Shown piece after piece: positions 8,890 through 16,825 of a DNA stretch of 64,000 nt. Where the stretch lies: NCBI GenBank assembly GCA_964485405.1, contig CAZAJG010000019.1:1-64000 (forward strand), in the 5' to 3' direction. Numbering within the stretch: the first letter of the stretch is position 1; each line of letters starts with the position of its first letter. The DNA comes from CAKZNE01 sp964485405. Lineage in GTDB: Bacteria; Bacteroidota; Bacteroidia; Flavobacteriales; Schleiferiaceae. The translations under genes and the position numbers were made by a program. Below the pieces are notes generated by a model, which saw only the letters and a program-made list of their open reading frames with translations, did no database searches and was not told the origin of the DNA.

Positions 8890-10433
8890 CAATACAAATC
8901 CCAATTGCCGTTTAAATAATAGCGGTATAAAACCGGATCGTGAATGTGGTTCACTTTAAGCTCTTCCTCATCTTTAAAGTAAATGTCTTTTCCAAAAGAG
9001 GTCATCATCAATAGAGCTTCCTGGTTTATCCATTTTGTTTCTATATCCGAAAAGGATAAACTCTGCAACTGTTGTTTCAGTTTATCTTTCTCCAAATGCT
9101 TGGCGCCTAATATCCAGCCCCATTCGCCCAGCGTAATTACTTGGTTGTGGAGCATAGCGGTTTGGAAACCACTCGCTTGTAAGGTCGTATCAATGCATTG
9201 AAAAGCTTTAGTAGCGTAATAGGGGCTACCGGCTTGGGTGATAATTAAACCATTGGGCCTGAGTTGTTTATTGCAAAGGCTATAAAATTCATTGGAGTAC
9301 AACCTTCCCAATTCCACCGTTTTAGGATCTGGCAAATCAATGATGATGACATCGTAAAAGTGGGTGGTTTTTTCTAAAAATTGATACCCATCGGCATTGA
9401 GCACTTCCACTTTAGGATTGACCAAAGCGTTGTGGTTAATGGCGGTAAAAATGGGATGTTCTAGCCCTAAGCGGGTCATAGCAGGGTCTAAATCTACCAG
9501 AGTAATGCTTTCTACAGTGGGGTATTTTAGTATTTCTCTAACGGCACAACCATCACCACCTCCTAATACCAATATGTTTTGTGGATTTTGAGACAGGCGC
9601 ATTATCGGATGCACTAAAGCCTCATGATACTTATCCTCATCTAAAGTGCTAAACTGTTGGTTACCATTTATGTACAGCCAATAATGATCTTTCCATTGGG
9701 TAACCACTAACTTTTGATATTTACTCTGCTCTTGATATACAATCTTGTCCTTATACTTTCTCTGCTCTCCATGCAAAATAAGAGGCTCGGCCACAAGCAC
9801 TCCGCCTACAAGCACTAAAAATAGAAGGGCATAAGATGTAGATATGGTTTTAATGGCGCGGGCTTTCAACGCTTTGCGCGTCATGATTAAAAGCACAATG
9901 GCAACGGAAAAGTTTACTAAACCCAGTACAAATGGCGTATACGTTAAACCGAGGATGGGCAAACCGATAAAGGCGAAAAATACACCGCCCAGTAAACTGC
10001 CCAAATAATCCATTTCCATTACGGAGGCAATGTTTACGCGTAGCTCTTCAAATTCTTTGTTTAGGCGAATAACCATTGGGATTTCTAAACCAATAAGAAC
10101 CCCAATAATGATGCTTAAACTGTAAATGATGAAACCCGTGTAAATGGTATACGCACTGGCCGAATAGGCTAGGAGGGAAGAGAAGGACACGAAAAAGGAC
10201 AGAATGAGTTCAATGTAAATGAACTTAATCAATAAGTTGCCTTTGATGTACTTACTCAATCGGCTTCCTAAACCCATGGAAAACAGCATAACCGAAACAA
10301 TCATGGTCCACTGAAAAACAGAATCTCCTAAAAAATAGGTAGCCAAGGTAGAGAGAATGTACTCTGCTACTATGCCTGACAAACCGGTGGCAAACAAAGC
10401 CAGTTTTAATATGGGAGATTTTAAGCCAGACAT
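8889..10433 (-). CDS. speE: Membrane-fused spermidine synthase (polyamine aminopropyltransferase)
   Basis: 514 residues in two parts. Residues 1-215 form about seven hydrophobic helices; residues 225-510 are a spermidine synthase domain with the short beta-hairpin 'YWLYINGNQQFS', the AdoMet-type binding motif GGGDG near 292-296, 'DLDPAMTRLG', and 'DLPDPKTVELGRLYS', which holds the catalytic Asp. It should transfer an aminopropyl group from decarboxylated AdoMet (made by speD in the same cluster) to putrescine or a related amine. The membrane-fused form is a known variant and places polyamine synthesis at the inner membrane. It is tightly packed: seven bases after DUF350, one-base overlap with the rhomboid. 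Confidence 0.92.
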   Translation of the reverse strand: MSGLKSPILKLALFATGLSGIVAEYILSTLATYFLGDSVFQWTMIVSVMLFSMGLGSRLSKYIKGNLLIKFIYIELILSFFVSFSSLLAYSASAYTIYTGFIIYSLSIIIGVLIGLEIPMVIRLNKEFEELRVNIASVMEMDYLGSLLGGVFFAFIGLPILGLTYTPFVLGLVNFSVAIVLLIMTRKALKARAIKTISTSYALLFLVLVGGVLVAEPLILHGEQRKYKDKIVYQEQSKYQKLVVTQWKDHYWLYINGNQQFSTLDEDKYHEALVHPIMRLSQNPQNILVLGGGDGCAVREILKYPTVESITLVDLDPAMTRLGLEHPIFTAINHNALVNPKVEVLNADGYQFLEKTTHFYDVIIIDLPDPKTVELGRLYSNEFYSLCNKQLRPNGLIITQAGSPYYATKAFQCIDTTLQASGFQTAMLHNQVITLGEWGWILGAKHLEKDKLKQQLQSLSFSDIETKWINQEALLMMTSFGKDIYFKDEEELKVNHIHDPVLYRYYLNGNWDLY

Positions 10434-10440
10434 CCTTTGA

Positions 10441-11313
10441 TTATATACACCAAAGGATTAAAACAGAGCCTCCAATGTAGGAGAAGGCTTCAATTAAAGC
10501 GGCTCCGTTATTGGGTTTTTCTTGGTTTATAAGTTCGTCTGTTAATCTTCTTCCCGGTAGTAGGATTTTATCCGCTAAAAAGCGAACTATAGGCAGCATA
10601 ACTAAGCCCAACAGTACTTCTGTACCGAGTCTTAAAGCGGTTATGTCCCAAGATTCAAAATCATCGCTAATTCCAAAATGGATGATGTTGCCTAAAGCAA
10701 TCATCGCTCCCGCAAATCCAATACCTACGGCTACATTATCTTTTTCAATGTAATCGTGTACATCGTAAGCGGTAATGAGGTTGTATACTTTGGCCGTAAC
10801 AATGAGCAGTACTTGCCCAATGGCCCAAAAGATAACGGCAGAGAGTATGCCAGACATTTCGCCACCGGTATCTCCAGAAATGGCGCCATAAATGATTAAA
10901 CCAGAGGCAATGCTATTGGCGGCTTCAATTACACCCGTTCCGGTATTGTGGTCTACAATAATCTCTTTGCGGCTGCTAAATTTGGTGAGAATGAGTTTAT
11001 CGTTGATGATGCGCGATAAATTCAAAAGAACGACAGCTAAAAGGCCGTAAATGAAAATATCTTCAACATCCGTCAACAAATCCACAGAGGGGCCAACAAT
11101 GGCGCTCCCTATTGCCAAAAGTAATCCTACAAAGTAGCCTACGTAAGAAACAGAAAAGGCAAAATTGTCTTTTTCTACAAGTTCAGATTTTACATCAATT
11201 TTAGGACTAAATACTTGATAGAGTAGGCGTCCGATAAAAAAGATGACAAAAGCACAAGCCAAGTACACCCCGGCATGGGCCATTTGGGTTAATATTTCGT
11301 TTAAATTATCCAT
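10441..11313 (-). CDS. DUF350 (YjfL-like) membrane protein, two repeats
   Basis: 290 residues, about eight hydrophobic helices arranged as two related halves, each with the DUF350 pattern 'NxAFSVSYVGYFVGLLLAIGSAIVG'-like (about 48-75) and its echo 'NVAVGIGFAGAMIALGNIIHFG' (about 190-215). DUF350 is the YjfL family, found beside PspA-type proteins and polyamine enzymes in many bacteria; its transport or channel role is not established. Here it sits between the SR-rich lipoprotein (21 bases) and spermidine synthase (7 bases), the same association. Inner-membrane location is evident. Confidence 0.85.
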   Translation of the reverse strand: MDNLNEILTQMAHAGVYLACAFVIFFIGRLLYQVFSPKIDVKSELVEKDNFAFSVSYVGYFVGLLLAIGSAIVGPSVDLLTDVEDIFIYGLLAVVLLNLSRIINDKLILTKFSSRKEIIVDHNTGTGVIEAANSIASGLIIYGAISGDTGGEMSGILSAVIFWAIGQVLLIVTAKVYNLITAYDVHDYIEKDNVAVGIGFAGAMIALGNIIHFGISDDFESWDITALRLGTEVLLGLVMLPIVRFLADKILLPGRRLTDELINQEKPNNGAALIEAFSYIGGSVLILWCI

Positions 11314-11334
11314 AATGGGTTGGTTTAGCTGATT

Positions 11335-12147
11335 TTATTTACCAAATCCTCCTCCTCTGGAGCGATAGGATGAACCTGAAGAATACCTAGAGCCGCTGCG
11401 TGAGCTTCTCCTCGAAGAACTGCTTCTGTTTCTGGAGCTTCGAGCGCTGCTGCTGCGAGCTACTTTCGTTCGTACTCTTCGTTTAAAGTCGGAAGGACGA
11501 GAAGCCCATCTAGAACCTTTTCGGGTGGAGGAGTTATAGGCACTTCCTGTACCATAACTTCTTTGGCCACCGCTGCCGTAGTAGGATCTTCCAGAATTGT
11601 AGTAATTGCCTCGGTAATCGTTCCAGTAGGAGTAACGTACGGGATACATAGACATGTGGAACATGCTGCGCATAAAAGCGTATTGTCCGTAAAAGGCCCA
11701 AAAGCTGGTTCCATTGCTTCGCTGTTCCCAGCGTCCGTATTTTTCGTTACCTACATAGTTGGAGTAGCCGGCAGGAGAGGTTTGCTTTTTAACAACTCCC
11801 TCTTTTTTAGAGGCTATTTCCATACCCATATCCTCCTGATGCTTGTTGAATAAGCTTGCGGAAACAAAAGCCCAAGGCTCTGTAGTGCTTATTAAAGTAT
11901 CTGGATTATCGTTAGGATGTTTAAGCACCTGATATTGATGCTTGTATTTATCGGCTTCTTCATCATAGTCCATATCATAGAGTATGATGGAATAGTTTTG
12001 AACGGCATTATTCTTTTTGATAAGCTCGTCTAAAGGGCTTTTTTGGAAAGCGGGCTCGCTGGAGCATTGCGTTAACAACGCAGCTAAAGCGGCCACTACC
12101 CATACCATTAGGTTATTGCTCCACATCTTTTTTGCTGAGTGAATCAT
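11335..12147 (-). CDS. Lipoprotein with Ser/Arg/Gly-rich basic tail
   Basis: 270 residues. The N-terminus has a lipoprotein signal with cysteine at residue 28 ('AALLTQCSSEP'). Residues 35-140 are an ordinary soluble region with aromatic and charged residues; from about 165 the sequence becomes low-complexity, rich in Tyr/Gly/Asn and then in Ser/Arg repeats up to the end ('SSSSRRSSRSGSRYSSGSS'). It occupies the position that a DUF1190/YjfM-like secreted protein has in E. coli-type clusters, but I see no clear homology. The strongly basic tail outside the inner membrane may bind anionic envelope polymers (inference). Separated by three bases from the DUF4178 gene. Confidence 0.75.
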   Translation of the reverse strand: MIHSAKKMWSNNLMVWVVAALAALLTQCSSEPAFQKSPLDELIKKNNAVQNYSIILYDMDYDEEADKYKHQYQVLKHPNDNPDTLISTTEPWAFVSASLFNKHQEDMGMEIASKKEGVVKKQTSPAGYSNYVGNEKYGRWEQRSNGTSFWAFYGQYAFMRSMFHMSMYPVRYSYWNDYRGNYYNSGRSYYGSGGQRSYGTGSAYNSSTRKGSRWASRPSDFKRRVRTKVARSSSARSSRNRSSSSRRSSRSGSRYSSGSSYRSRGGGFGK

Positions 12148-12150
12148 TTG

Positions 12151-12711
12151 TTATGCGTTTGGTTTTGGTAAAATATTGGAAATTTCGAATTCTTTAACCA
12201 CTTTTCCAACGGAAGCGTCAAATTCATTGTCGCCCCATTGTTCTAAGGTAAGAATATGTTGGTCATCGTCATCATAGCACGTCCAGCTCATAAACTCAGT
12301 CCAACTGTCGTCATCGTTTCTATCGTTTTTACAATTTCTAAAATACCCAGGCGATTCTTCATCGTAATAGTATTTTATCCCTTTGTAAGTGATGGAATTA
12401 GGTGGTTTTTTATGATCCTTTAGATAGTCGGCTAGGTCTTCCTGTATCTTGCGGATTTTCACCTTTTTAGACATTTCAAGTTCCAACTCATCGTCTTCCT
12501 CCACTGCAAAGTATAGGGTGTCTTTTCCATCGGTAATTTTATATTCTTTGGAAAAGTTATTATCACCCCAATCGTATTCGTAGGCTTCCATTACCTCGAA
12601 AGTGCGAAGATCATATTCTAAAATACAACCCGGTTCTAAATCGCGAACCGTCATGGCCATATAGTTTTTAGGCTCTTCTTTTTTAGAGCGGGAAAACAAC
12701 TTGTTGAACAT
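12151..12711 (-). CDS. DUF4178 domain protein
   Basis: 186 residues, acidic, soluble, no signal. The pattern 'MTVRDLEPGCILEYDLRTFEVMEAYEYDWGDN' and, later, 'YKGIKYYYDEESPGYFRNCKND' plus 'FMSWTCYDDDDQHILTLEQWGDNEFDASVGK' is the DUF4178 family, a beta-rich domain recurrent in PspA and polyamine neighbourhoods. Biochemical function is unknown. It lies one base upstream of the small membrane protein stop side and three bases before the lipoprotein gene, inside the operon. Confidence 0.82.
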   Translation of the reverse strand: MFNKLFSRSKKEEPKNYMAMTVRDLEPGCILEYDLRTFEVMEAYEYDWGDNNFSKEYKITDGKDTLYFAVEEDDELELEMSKKVKIRKIQEDLADYLKDHKKPPNSITYKGIKYYYDEESPGYFRNCKNDRNDDDSWTEFMSWTCYDDDDQHILTLEQWGDNEFDASVGKVVKEFEISNILPKPNA

Positions 12712-12712
12712 C

Positions 12713-12874
12713 TTAATATCTTTTTAAATGTCTTTTTCTCATAGAGAAGTAAACTAAAGCACCTCCAGCTGCGAAGGCTACAAATACAATTCCAATTCTA
12801 AAAAGGAACTGCAGGAAGAATAGACCTACACAAAACAAGCCTATAATTTTTAAAATTCGCAAAAATTGATTCAT
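12713..12874 (-). CDS. Small membrane protein (53 aa) inside the pspA operon
   Basis: An ATG at 12874 opens a 53-codon frame ending in TAA at 12713. The product begins MNQFLRILKIIGLF, has one or two closely spaced hydrophobic helices (about residues 7-42) and a basic end 'SMRKRHLKRY'. It fills the space between the pspA-like stop (three bases away) and the DUF4178 start (one base away) with no slack, which is strong positional evidence for translation. Size and placement recall the small PspB/PspC-like or YjfI-type partners of PspA, but no homology is claimed. It could be the membrane anchor for the PspA-like protein. Confidence 0.7.
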   Translation of the reverse strand: MNQFLRILKIIGLFCVGLFFLQFLFRIGIVFVAFAAGGALVYFSMRKRHLKRY

Positions 12875-12877
12875 TGT

Positions 12878-13576
12878 TTATTGATTTAATCCCATTTTTC
12901 TTTTTAAATCGGCCAGAGCTGTATTTTCTTCTGTGCCTTCTAATGCTTTATCTATTTCAGCATCAGTGCTTTTGCTTTCGTTTGCTATGTCGCCATAAGC
13001 CTCCGCTAAAGCTTCTTCGGTTTGCACTTTATCTTTCATTTTCTCCAACATAGAAACGGTGTCGGTAGAATCGATTTGTGCCATTTGTTTGTTTATATTT
13101 TTAGTGGCACTGCTTACTTTTACTCTAGCCTTTAGTGTTTTAAGCTCATTTTCCCATTTGCTAACGTTAGATTTTATCACCTTTACGTTTTGCTCCAACT
13201 GCATTAAGGATTTCTCGTATTGCTGCTGATTTCCTTGAGATTGAGCTGCCAAATCTTCATTTTCCTTTTTCCGTTTTAAAGATTCGGTTGCCAATCGGTC
13301 AGCTTCCTCTCCAGAAATTTCTTGCTTTTCCCCTTTTTCAAGAAGAAGCATGGCTTTGTTTTCATAATCTTTAGCGGCTAATTGATACTTTTCCATATCG
13401 TTTCTAGCTCTAATGCTTAAAGCTTTTACTTCGGCTAGAGCTTTTAGGCTATCGTCCAGATCATTTTTAAGATCACGGATTCCTTGCTCTGTTACTTTTA
13501 TTGGGTCTTCTAATTTATCTAAAGCTGCACTTAACTCAGCTTCCCCCAGTTTAAACAGTCTTTTAAATACACTCAT
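12878..13576 (-). CDS. PspA/IM30 family protein
   Basis: 232 residues, almost entirely helical coiled coil, the normal length for PspA/Vipp1. The start 'MSVFKRLFKLGEAELSAALDKLEDPIKVTEQGIRDLKNDLDDSL' is the family's amphipathic helix and first coiled-coil arm; the middle has long Glu/Lys/Gln heptads. The family is an ESCRT-III-like membrane-remodelling scaffold that protects a leaking inner membrane. It is the first gene of the nine-gene minus-strand cluster, transcribed from the divergent region 13577-13894. Its partners here (DUF350, DUF4178, spermidine synthase, K+ channel) replace the proteobacterial PspBC/PspF set. Confidence 0.9.
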   Translation of the reverse strand: MSVFKRLFKLGEAELSAALDKLEDPIKVTEQGIRDLKNDLDDSLKALAEVKALSIRARNDMEKYQLAAKDYENKAMLLLEKGEKQEISGEEADRLATESLKRKKENEDLAAQSQGNQQQYEKSLMQLEQNVKVIKSNVSKWENELKTLKARVKVSSATKNINKQMAQIDSTDTVSMLEKMKDKVQTEEALAEAYGDIANESKSTDAEIDKALEGTEENTALADLKRKMGLNQ

Positions 13577-13631
13577 GGTTTTATTTATGTTTTCGTTTGC
13601 GTCAGACCTGTGTCTCGACTAATAATATTAG

Positions 13632-13639
13632 CAAATGTA
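13632..13639 (-). promoter_or_regulatory. Candidate -7 box of the pspA-like operon
   Basis: On the minus strand the octamer TACATTTG fits the Bacteroidota TAnnTTTG consensus, 56 bases upstream of the pspA-like ATG. No clear TTG is seen at the usual -33 spacing. It lies beside the GCTAA repeats, so a repressor or activator bound there could control it. Confidence 0.4.
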
Positions 13640-13830
13640 TAAATAATTTTTAGTTAAGCTAAAAATTTTAGCAAAACTTTTAAGTATTAACAAAATCTTA
13701 GCATTTCAAGTGTAACTGATTCATTTTCAAATTTCTTATTGCTATTCATGAAATAATGGAGTTCAATTCCTTTGCGCTGAAAAGCTTATTTGAATTTAAG
13801 TGGAATCTGTATATTCTAGTGTAATGCTAT

Positions 13831-13838
13831 TATTTTTG
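13831..13838 (+). promoter_or_regulatory. Candidate -7 box of the GldK-like operon
   Basis: TATTTTTG fits TAnnTTTG and lies 57 bases upstream of the ATG at 13895, a reasonable leader length. The -33 element is not obvious. Confidence 0.35.
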
Positions 13839-13894
13839 GCTTTCTTATTTGTAAGAAGTGGAGAGCAAAAATATTTTCTCCGTTTATTTGAAGT

Positions 13895-14693
13895 ATGAAA
13901 GTTTACTATACCCTATTACTATCCCTTTTCCTTTTGGGTTGGAGCCATGGCCAACCGCAGGGAGATGATTTGAAATTTTATGATATTTCTCCTCAAACCA
14001 TTTCCGTACCTGAATTATTAAATTCAGAACGTCCTTTAAAACCTGTAGAGGTAGACGGGTTTTGGATAAGCGATCAAATAACCTATGGGCAATACAAAGT
14101 GTTTTTAATGGATCAAAAGAGTCGTTTAACAGCTGCGGCTTATCAGAAGCTATTGCCAGATTCTTCCATTTGTACTGCACCGTGCTACCAACGTTATCTA
14201 AATTCTAATGAATTTGATGAGGATGCGGTTATTGGCATAAGTTGGGAAGGGGCCATGGAATATTGCAGGTGGAAGACAGAAAAGGAAAACGCTGGCGATA
14301 ACATAAAGTATGCATATCGATTGCCTGTATTGACGGAGTGGCTTTCGGCTTTACATTTTTCTAGAGAGTGGGGCGTACATAACGGNNNNNNNNNNAAATT
14401 ATTCTGACTGGCTTTGGAATAGTTGGGTATCGTATACTATTTATCAAGCGGATAAAGTAGAAGAAATTGACTTTGTTTACGAGGCTAAAGCGACTGACGA
14501 CAAAACGATGAAACGAAAAGTTGCTATGGGCAATTCGTTCTTATCTCAGAGTAAAGTGTTGCAAGATCACTTAAACCGATCTTACTATTCCTTTAAAGGC
14601 TATAAGCATATAGGGTTCAGAATCATAAAGTTAGATAAGAAAAAGAATAAGAAAACCTTTAAAAAGCTGATGAAGTTATGGGATCTCGATTAG
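13895..14693 (+). CDS. GldK/SUMF1-like (FGE-sulfatase fold) secreted protein, interrupted by an assembly gap
   Basis: The frame from 13895 (signal peptide, residues 1-20, type I) reads to the N-run at 14386-14395 and resumes in another frame at 14397 with 'NYSDWLWNSWVSY', ending at 14693; the 10 Ns are a placeholder, so the frame change is an assembly effect. Together about 265 residues plus the missing part. Family marks are 'VDGFWISDQITYGQYKVFL', 'GISWEGAMEYCRWKTEKEN' and 'YRLPVLTEWLSALHF', the formylglycine-generating-enzyme fold used by GldJ and GldK. GldK forms the T9SS periplasmic ring with GldN; the next gene is GldN-like, so this is probably a GldK paralogue. Unlike GldK it lacks a lipobox cysteine. 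Confidence 0.75.
14386..14395. other. Assembly gap (10 N)
   Basis: Ten Ns inside the GldK-like gene. The frame before (phase of 13895) and after (phase of 14397) differ, so the true missing length is not 10 bases. Confidence 0.95.
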
Positions 14694-15631
14694 GAATGTG
14701 TCTTATTTTATTCATGTCTTTTACGGCATTAAAAGGACAGCAACTTCAACAAACTACTCAGTTAGGCGATTTAAAAGTTACTTACCACTTAAAAAACGGT
14801 CAGTTTGAGGGATACTATAAATCCGTTTACCCCAATGGTAAAACACAAGCAGAGGGTTATTTTAAGGATAATAAGCGCCATGGAGAGTGGAATATATACG
14901 ATGATAAAGCTGGTATCATGCACAGCCGTGTTTATAAAAACCCGTATCATTTTGATCGGAAATACCCGCCATTACCCCACATTGAGCTTGTAAAAATGCT
15001 TATGGCTCATCCAGTAGTGACACAAAGAGATGAAAACGGAATACTAAGACATCCAACTTTAGATGAAAACGATATTTTTTGGAGTAAACGCCTTTGGCTA
15101 GAAGCAAAACCACAGGGCAATAAAGCTTTGTTTAAAAAGGGAGTTTTGGCCAAACAATTGGCTAATGGGATTAAGAGCGGAAGAATTAAAGAGGTGTTTA
15201 AGGATGATCGCTTTACAGAGCCTATAGACAGTATAAATTACACAGATTTTAATAGGGTAGTAGCATTTCGATTTAAGCAGGATAGAGCATACGTTTTACC
15301 CAACGGTACTATGAATAGTTATATGATTGCGATTTGCCCTGTTATAGAAGTAGGAGACTCCATAAAAACCCAGCGAGAGCTATGTTGGATATGGTATCCA
15401 GATTGTAGAAAAGAACTGGCTAAGGCTGGGGCAGATGTAAACGGTAAAGTCAGTTTGGATGATGTAATTTTTGAGCAAGATTTTAGCGCATTGATTTACA
15501 AGGAAGATTTACCCATAAAGGATATGCCTAAAAAAAGAATGACCAAGGAACAGTCTTTAGAGCTGGAGTTGAAGCTGATTGAACTGGAGCATAGTTTTTG
15601 GATGAATAAACTTGAATATACTTACAATTAA
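14678..15631 (+). CDS. GldN/PorN-like protein with N-terminal MORN repeats
   Basis: 317 residues with a signal peptide (1-20). Residues 30-75 hold MORN/YwqK-type repeats ('GQFEGYYKSVYPNGKTQAEGYF', 'DNKRHGEWNIYDDKAG'). From about 125 the sequence follows GldN: 'DIFWSKRLWLEA', then 'LANGIKSGRIKEVFKDDRFTEPI', 'YMIAICPVIEV', 'LCWIWYPDCRKELAKAGADVNGKVSLDDVIFEQDFSALIYKED', which parallels GldN's WSKRVWR, IGIAP, FWIYFPEAR and SFDDLF...YIVKE. GldN is a soluble partner of the GldK ring in T9SS. The start overlaps the GldK-like stop by 16 bases. GldL and GldM are absent here, so this is probably a paralogous pair with another role or an alternative ring. Confidence 0.75.
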   Translation: MGSRLGMCLILFMSFTALKGQQLQQTTQLGDLKVTYHLKNGQFEGYYKSVYPNGKTQAEGYFKDNKRHGEWNIYDDKAGIMHSRVYKNPYHFDRKYPPLPHIELVKMLMAHPVVTQRDENGILRHPTLDENDIFWSKRLWLEAKPQGNKALFKKGVLAKQLANGIKSGRIKEVFKDDRFTEPIDSINYTDFNRVVAFRFKQDRAYVLPNGTMNSYMIAICPVIEVGDSIKTQRELCWIWYPDCRKELAKAGADVNGKVSLDDVIFEQDFSALIYKEDLPIKDMPKKRMTKEQSLELELKLIELEHSFWMNKLEYTYN

Positions 15632-15646
15632 CTTTGTTTACTCTCT

Positions 15647-16753
15647 ATGTCTACCCTTTTAAAAGACCGCTACAATCCTGAGTTCTACAACGCTTTTTCA
15701 GAAGTTGCCATGGGATGTATTCCTACTTTTAACAATGCTGAATTTCAAGCTTTAATATTTGATAAAGATTGGAAAAACAAGGAGTTAAAGGATAGAATGG
15801 CGCATACAGCGCATTGCTTACATGCCTTTTTAGATAAGGACTTTAAAAAGGCAGCACAACAACTAGCGGAGTTGTCGGGGGCTATATTGAAGTCCCCTCT
15901 TCAGGATAAGGGTTTTGAGTGTATGTTTATCCCAGCTTATATAGAGCACTATGGGCTCAATGATTTTGAAGTGTCTATAAAAGCGATGACGGAGATTACA
16001 AAATTAAGTAGCTGTGAGTTTGCTGTACGACCGTTTTACCTTCAATATCCAGACCGTATGCTGGAGCAAACGCAGCGTTGGTCTAAGCATAAAGATTTTA
16101 GAGTAAGGCGTTTATCCAGTGAAGGGTGCAGACCTAGGCTGCCTTGGGCTATGGCACTTCCGTTTTTAAAGAAAAACCCAGAACCTATACTGGATATTTT
16201 AGACCGATTAAAAGACGATGAAGCCGAGTTTGTGCGGAAGAGTGTGGCCAATAACCTAAATGATATCTCCAAAGATCATCCCGAAATAGCTTTAAAGTTG
16301 GCAAAGGATTGGTTCGGTAAATCAAAGCATACAGATTGGGTGGTTAAACACGGGTTACGCACTTTGCTGAAAGCTGGAAACCTAGATGCACTGTCGTTTT
16401 TTGGCTATGGAGATGTGGGTAAGCTTAAGCTTGAAAATTTCCAAGTTCTTAACAACACGCTTACAATTGGCGAGTATTTGGAGTTTCAATTTACCTTACA
16501 AAGTACAGATGCAAAAGCCATGATGGTGCGCTTGGAATATGCCATTTACTACTTACGCGCTAATGGCACACATTCTAAAAAAGTGTTTAAGATTAGTGAG
16601 AAAGAAATTGAAGGAAAGAGCTCCAATCCAATAAAAAGAAAGCAAAGCTTTAAACCCATTACTACCCGCACTTTTTATGAAGGTGAGCATAAAGTATCGG
16701 TCATTTTAAATGGGAAGGAATTTGAGCTTTTAAGTTTCAAGCTCAAAAAATAA
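15647..16753 (+). CDS. AlkC-type DNA alkylation repair glycosylase with Ig-like tail
   Basis: 368 residues. The N-terminal 240 are HEAT-like helices of the AlkC/AlkD superfamily of DNA glycosylases for alkylated bases: 'LEQTQRWSKHKDFRVRRLSSEGCRPRLPWA' (about 128-165), 'FVRKSVANNLNDISKDHPEIAL' and 'HTDWVVKHGLRTLLKAG'. Residues 255-368 form a beta-rich region ('VLNNTLTIGEYLEFQFTLQ...YEGEHKVSVILNGKEFEL') that matches the Ig-like domain found at the end of AlkC enzymes. Cytoplasmic. It follows the GldN-like gene by 15 bases in the same operon, a functionally puzzling association, and is closed by a terminator. Confidence 0.82.
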   Translation: MSTLLKDRYNPEFYNAFSEVAMGCIPTFNNAEFQALIFDKDWKNKELKDRMAHTAHCLHAFLDKDFKKAAQQLAELSGAILKSPLQDKGFECMFIPAYIEHYGLNDFEVSIKAMTEITKLSSCEFAVRPFYLQYPDRMLEQTQRWSKHKDFRVRRLSSEGCRPRLPWAMALPFLKKNPEPILDILDRLKDDEAEFVRKSVANNLNDISKDHPEIALKLAKDWFGKSKHTDWVVKHGLRTLLKAGNLDALSFFGYGDVGKLKLENFQVLNNTLTIGEYLEFQFTLQSTDAKAMMVRLEYAIYYLRANGTHSKKVFKISEKEIEGKSSNPIKRKQSFKPITTRTFYEGEHKVSVILNGKEFELLSFKLKK

Positions 16754-16785
16754 GCCCGCCAAATTCTTTCGAACCCAGCGGGCTT
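16752..16785. terminator. Bidirectional stem-loop terminator
   Basis: aagcccgc (16752-16759) pairs perfectly with gcgggctt (16778-16785) around an 18-base loop, immediately after the alkC stop codon and between convergent genes, so it can serve both. Confidence 0.8.
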
Positions 16786-16825
16786 CATAATCACCCATAA
16801 CCCACATGAAACAAGGTTTGGCTTT

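Larger units (their letters stand above)
13577..13894. promoter_or_regulatory. Divergent control region with TTAGC repeats
   Basis: 318 A+T-rich bases between the pspA-like gene (minus) and the GldK-like gene (plus). It contains the palindrome gctaaaaattttagc (13658-13672) and several TTAGCA copies (about 13628, 13667 and 13701), candidates for an operator. A box matching TAnnTTTG lies on the minus strand at 13632-13639 and on the plus strand at 13831-13838. No open reading frame or RNA gene is seen. Confidence 0.5.
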
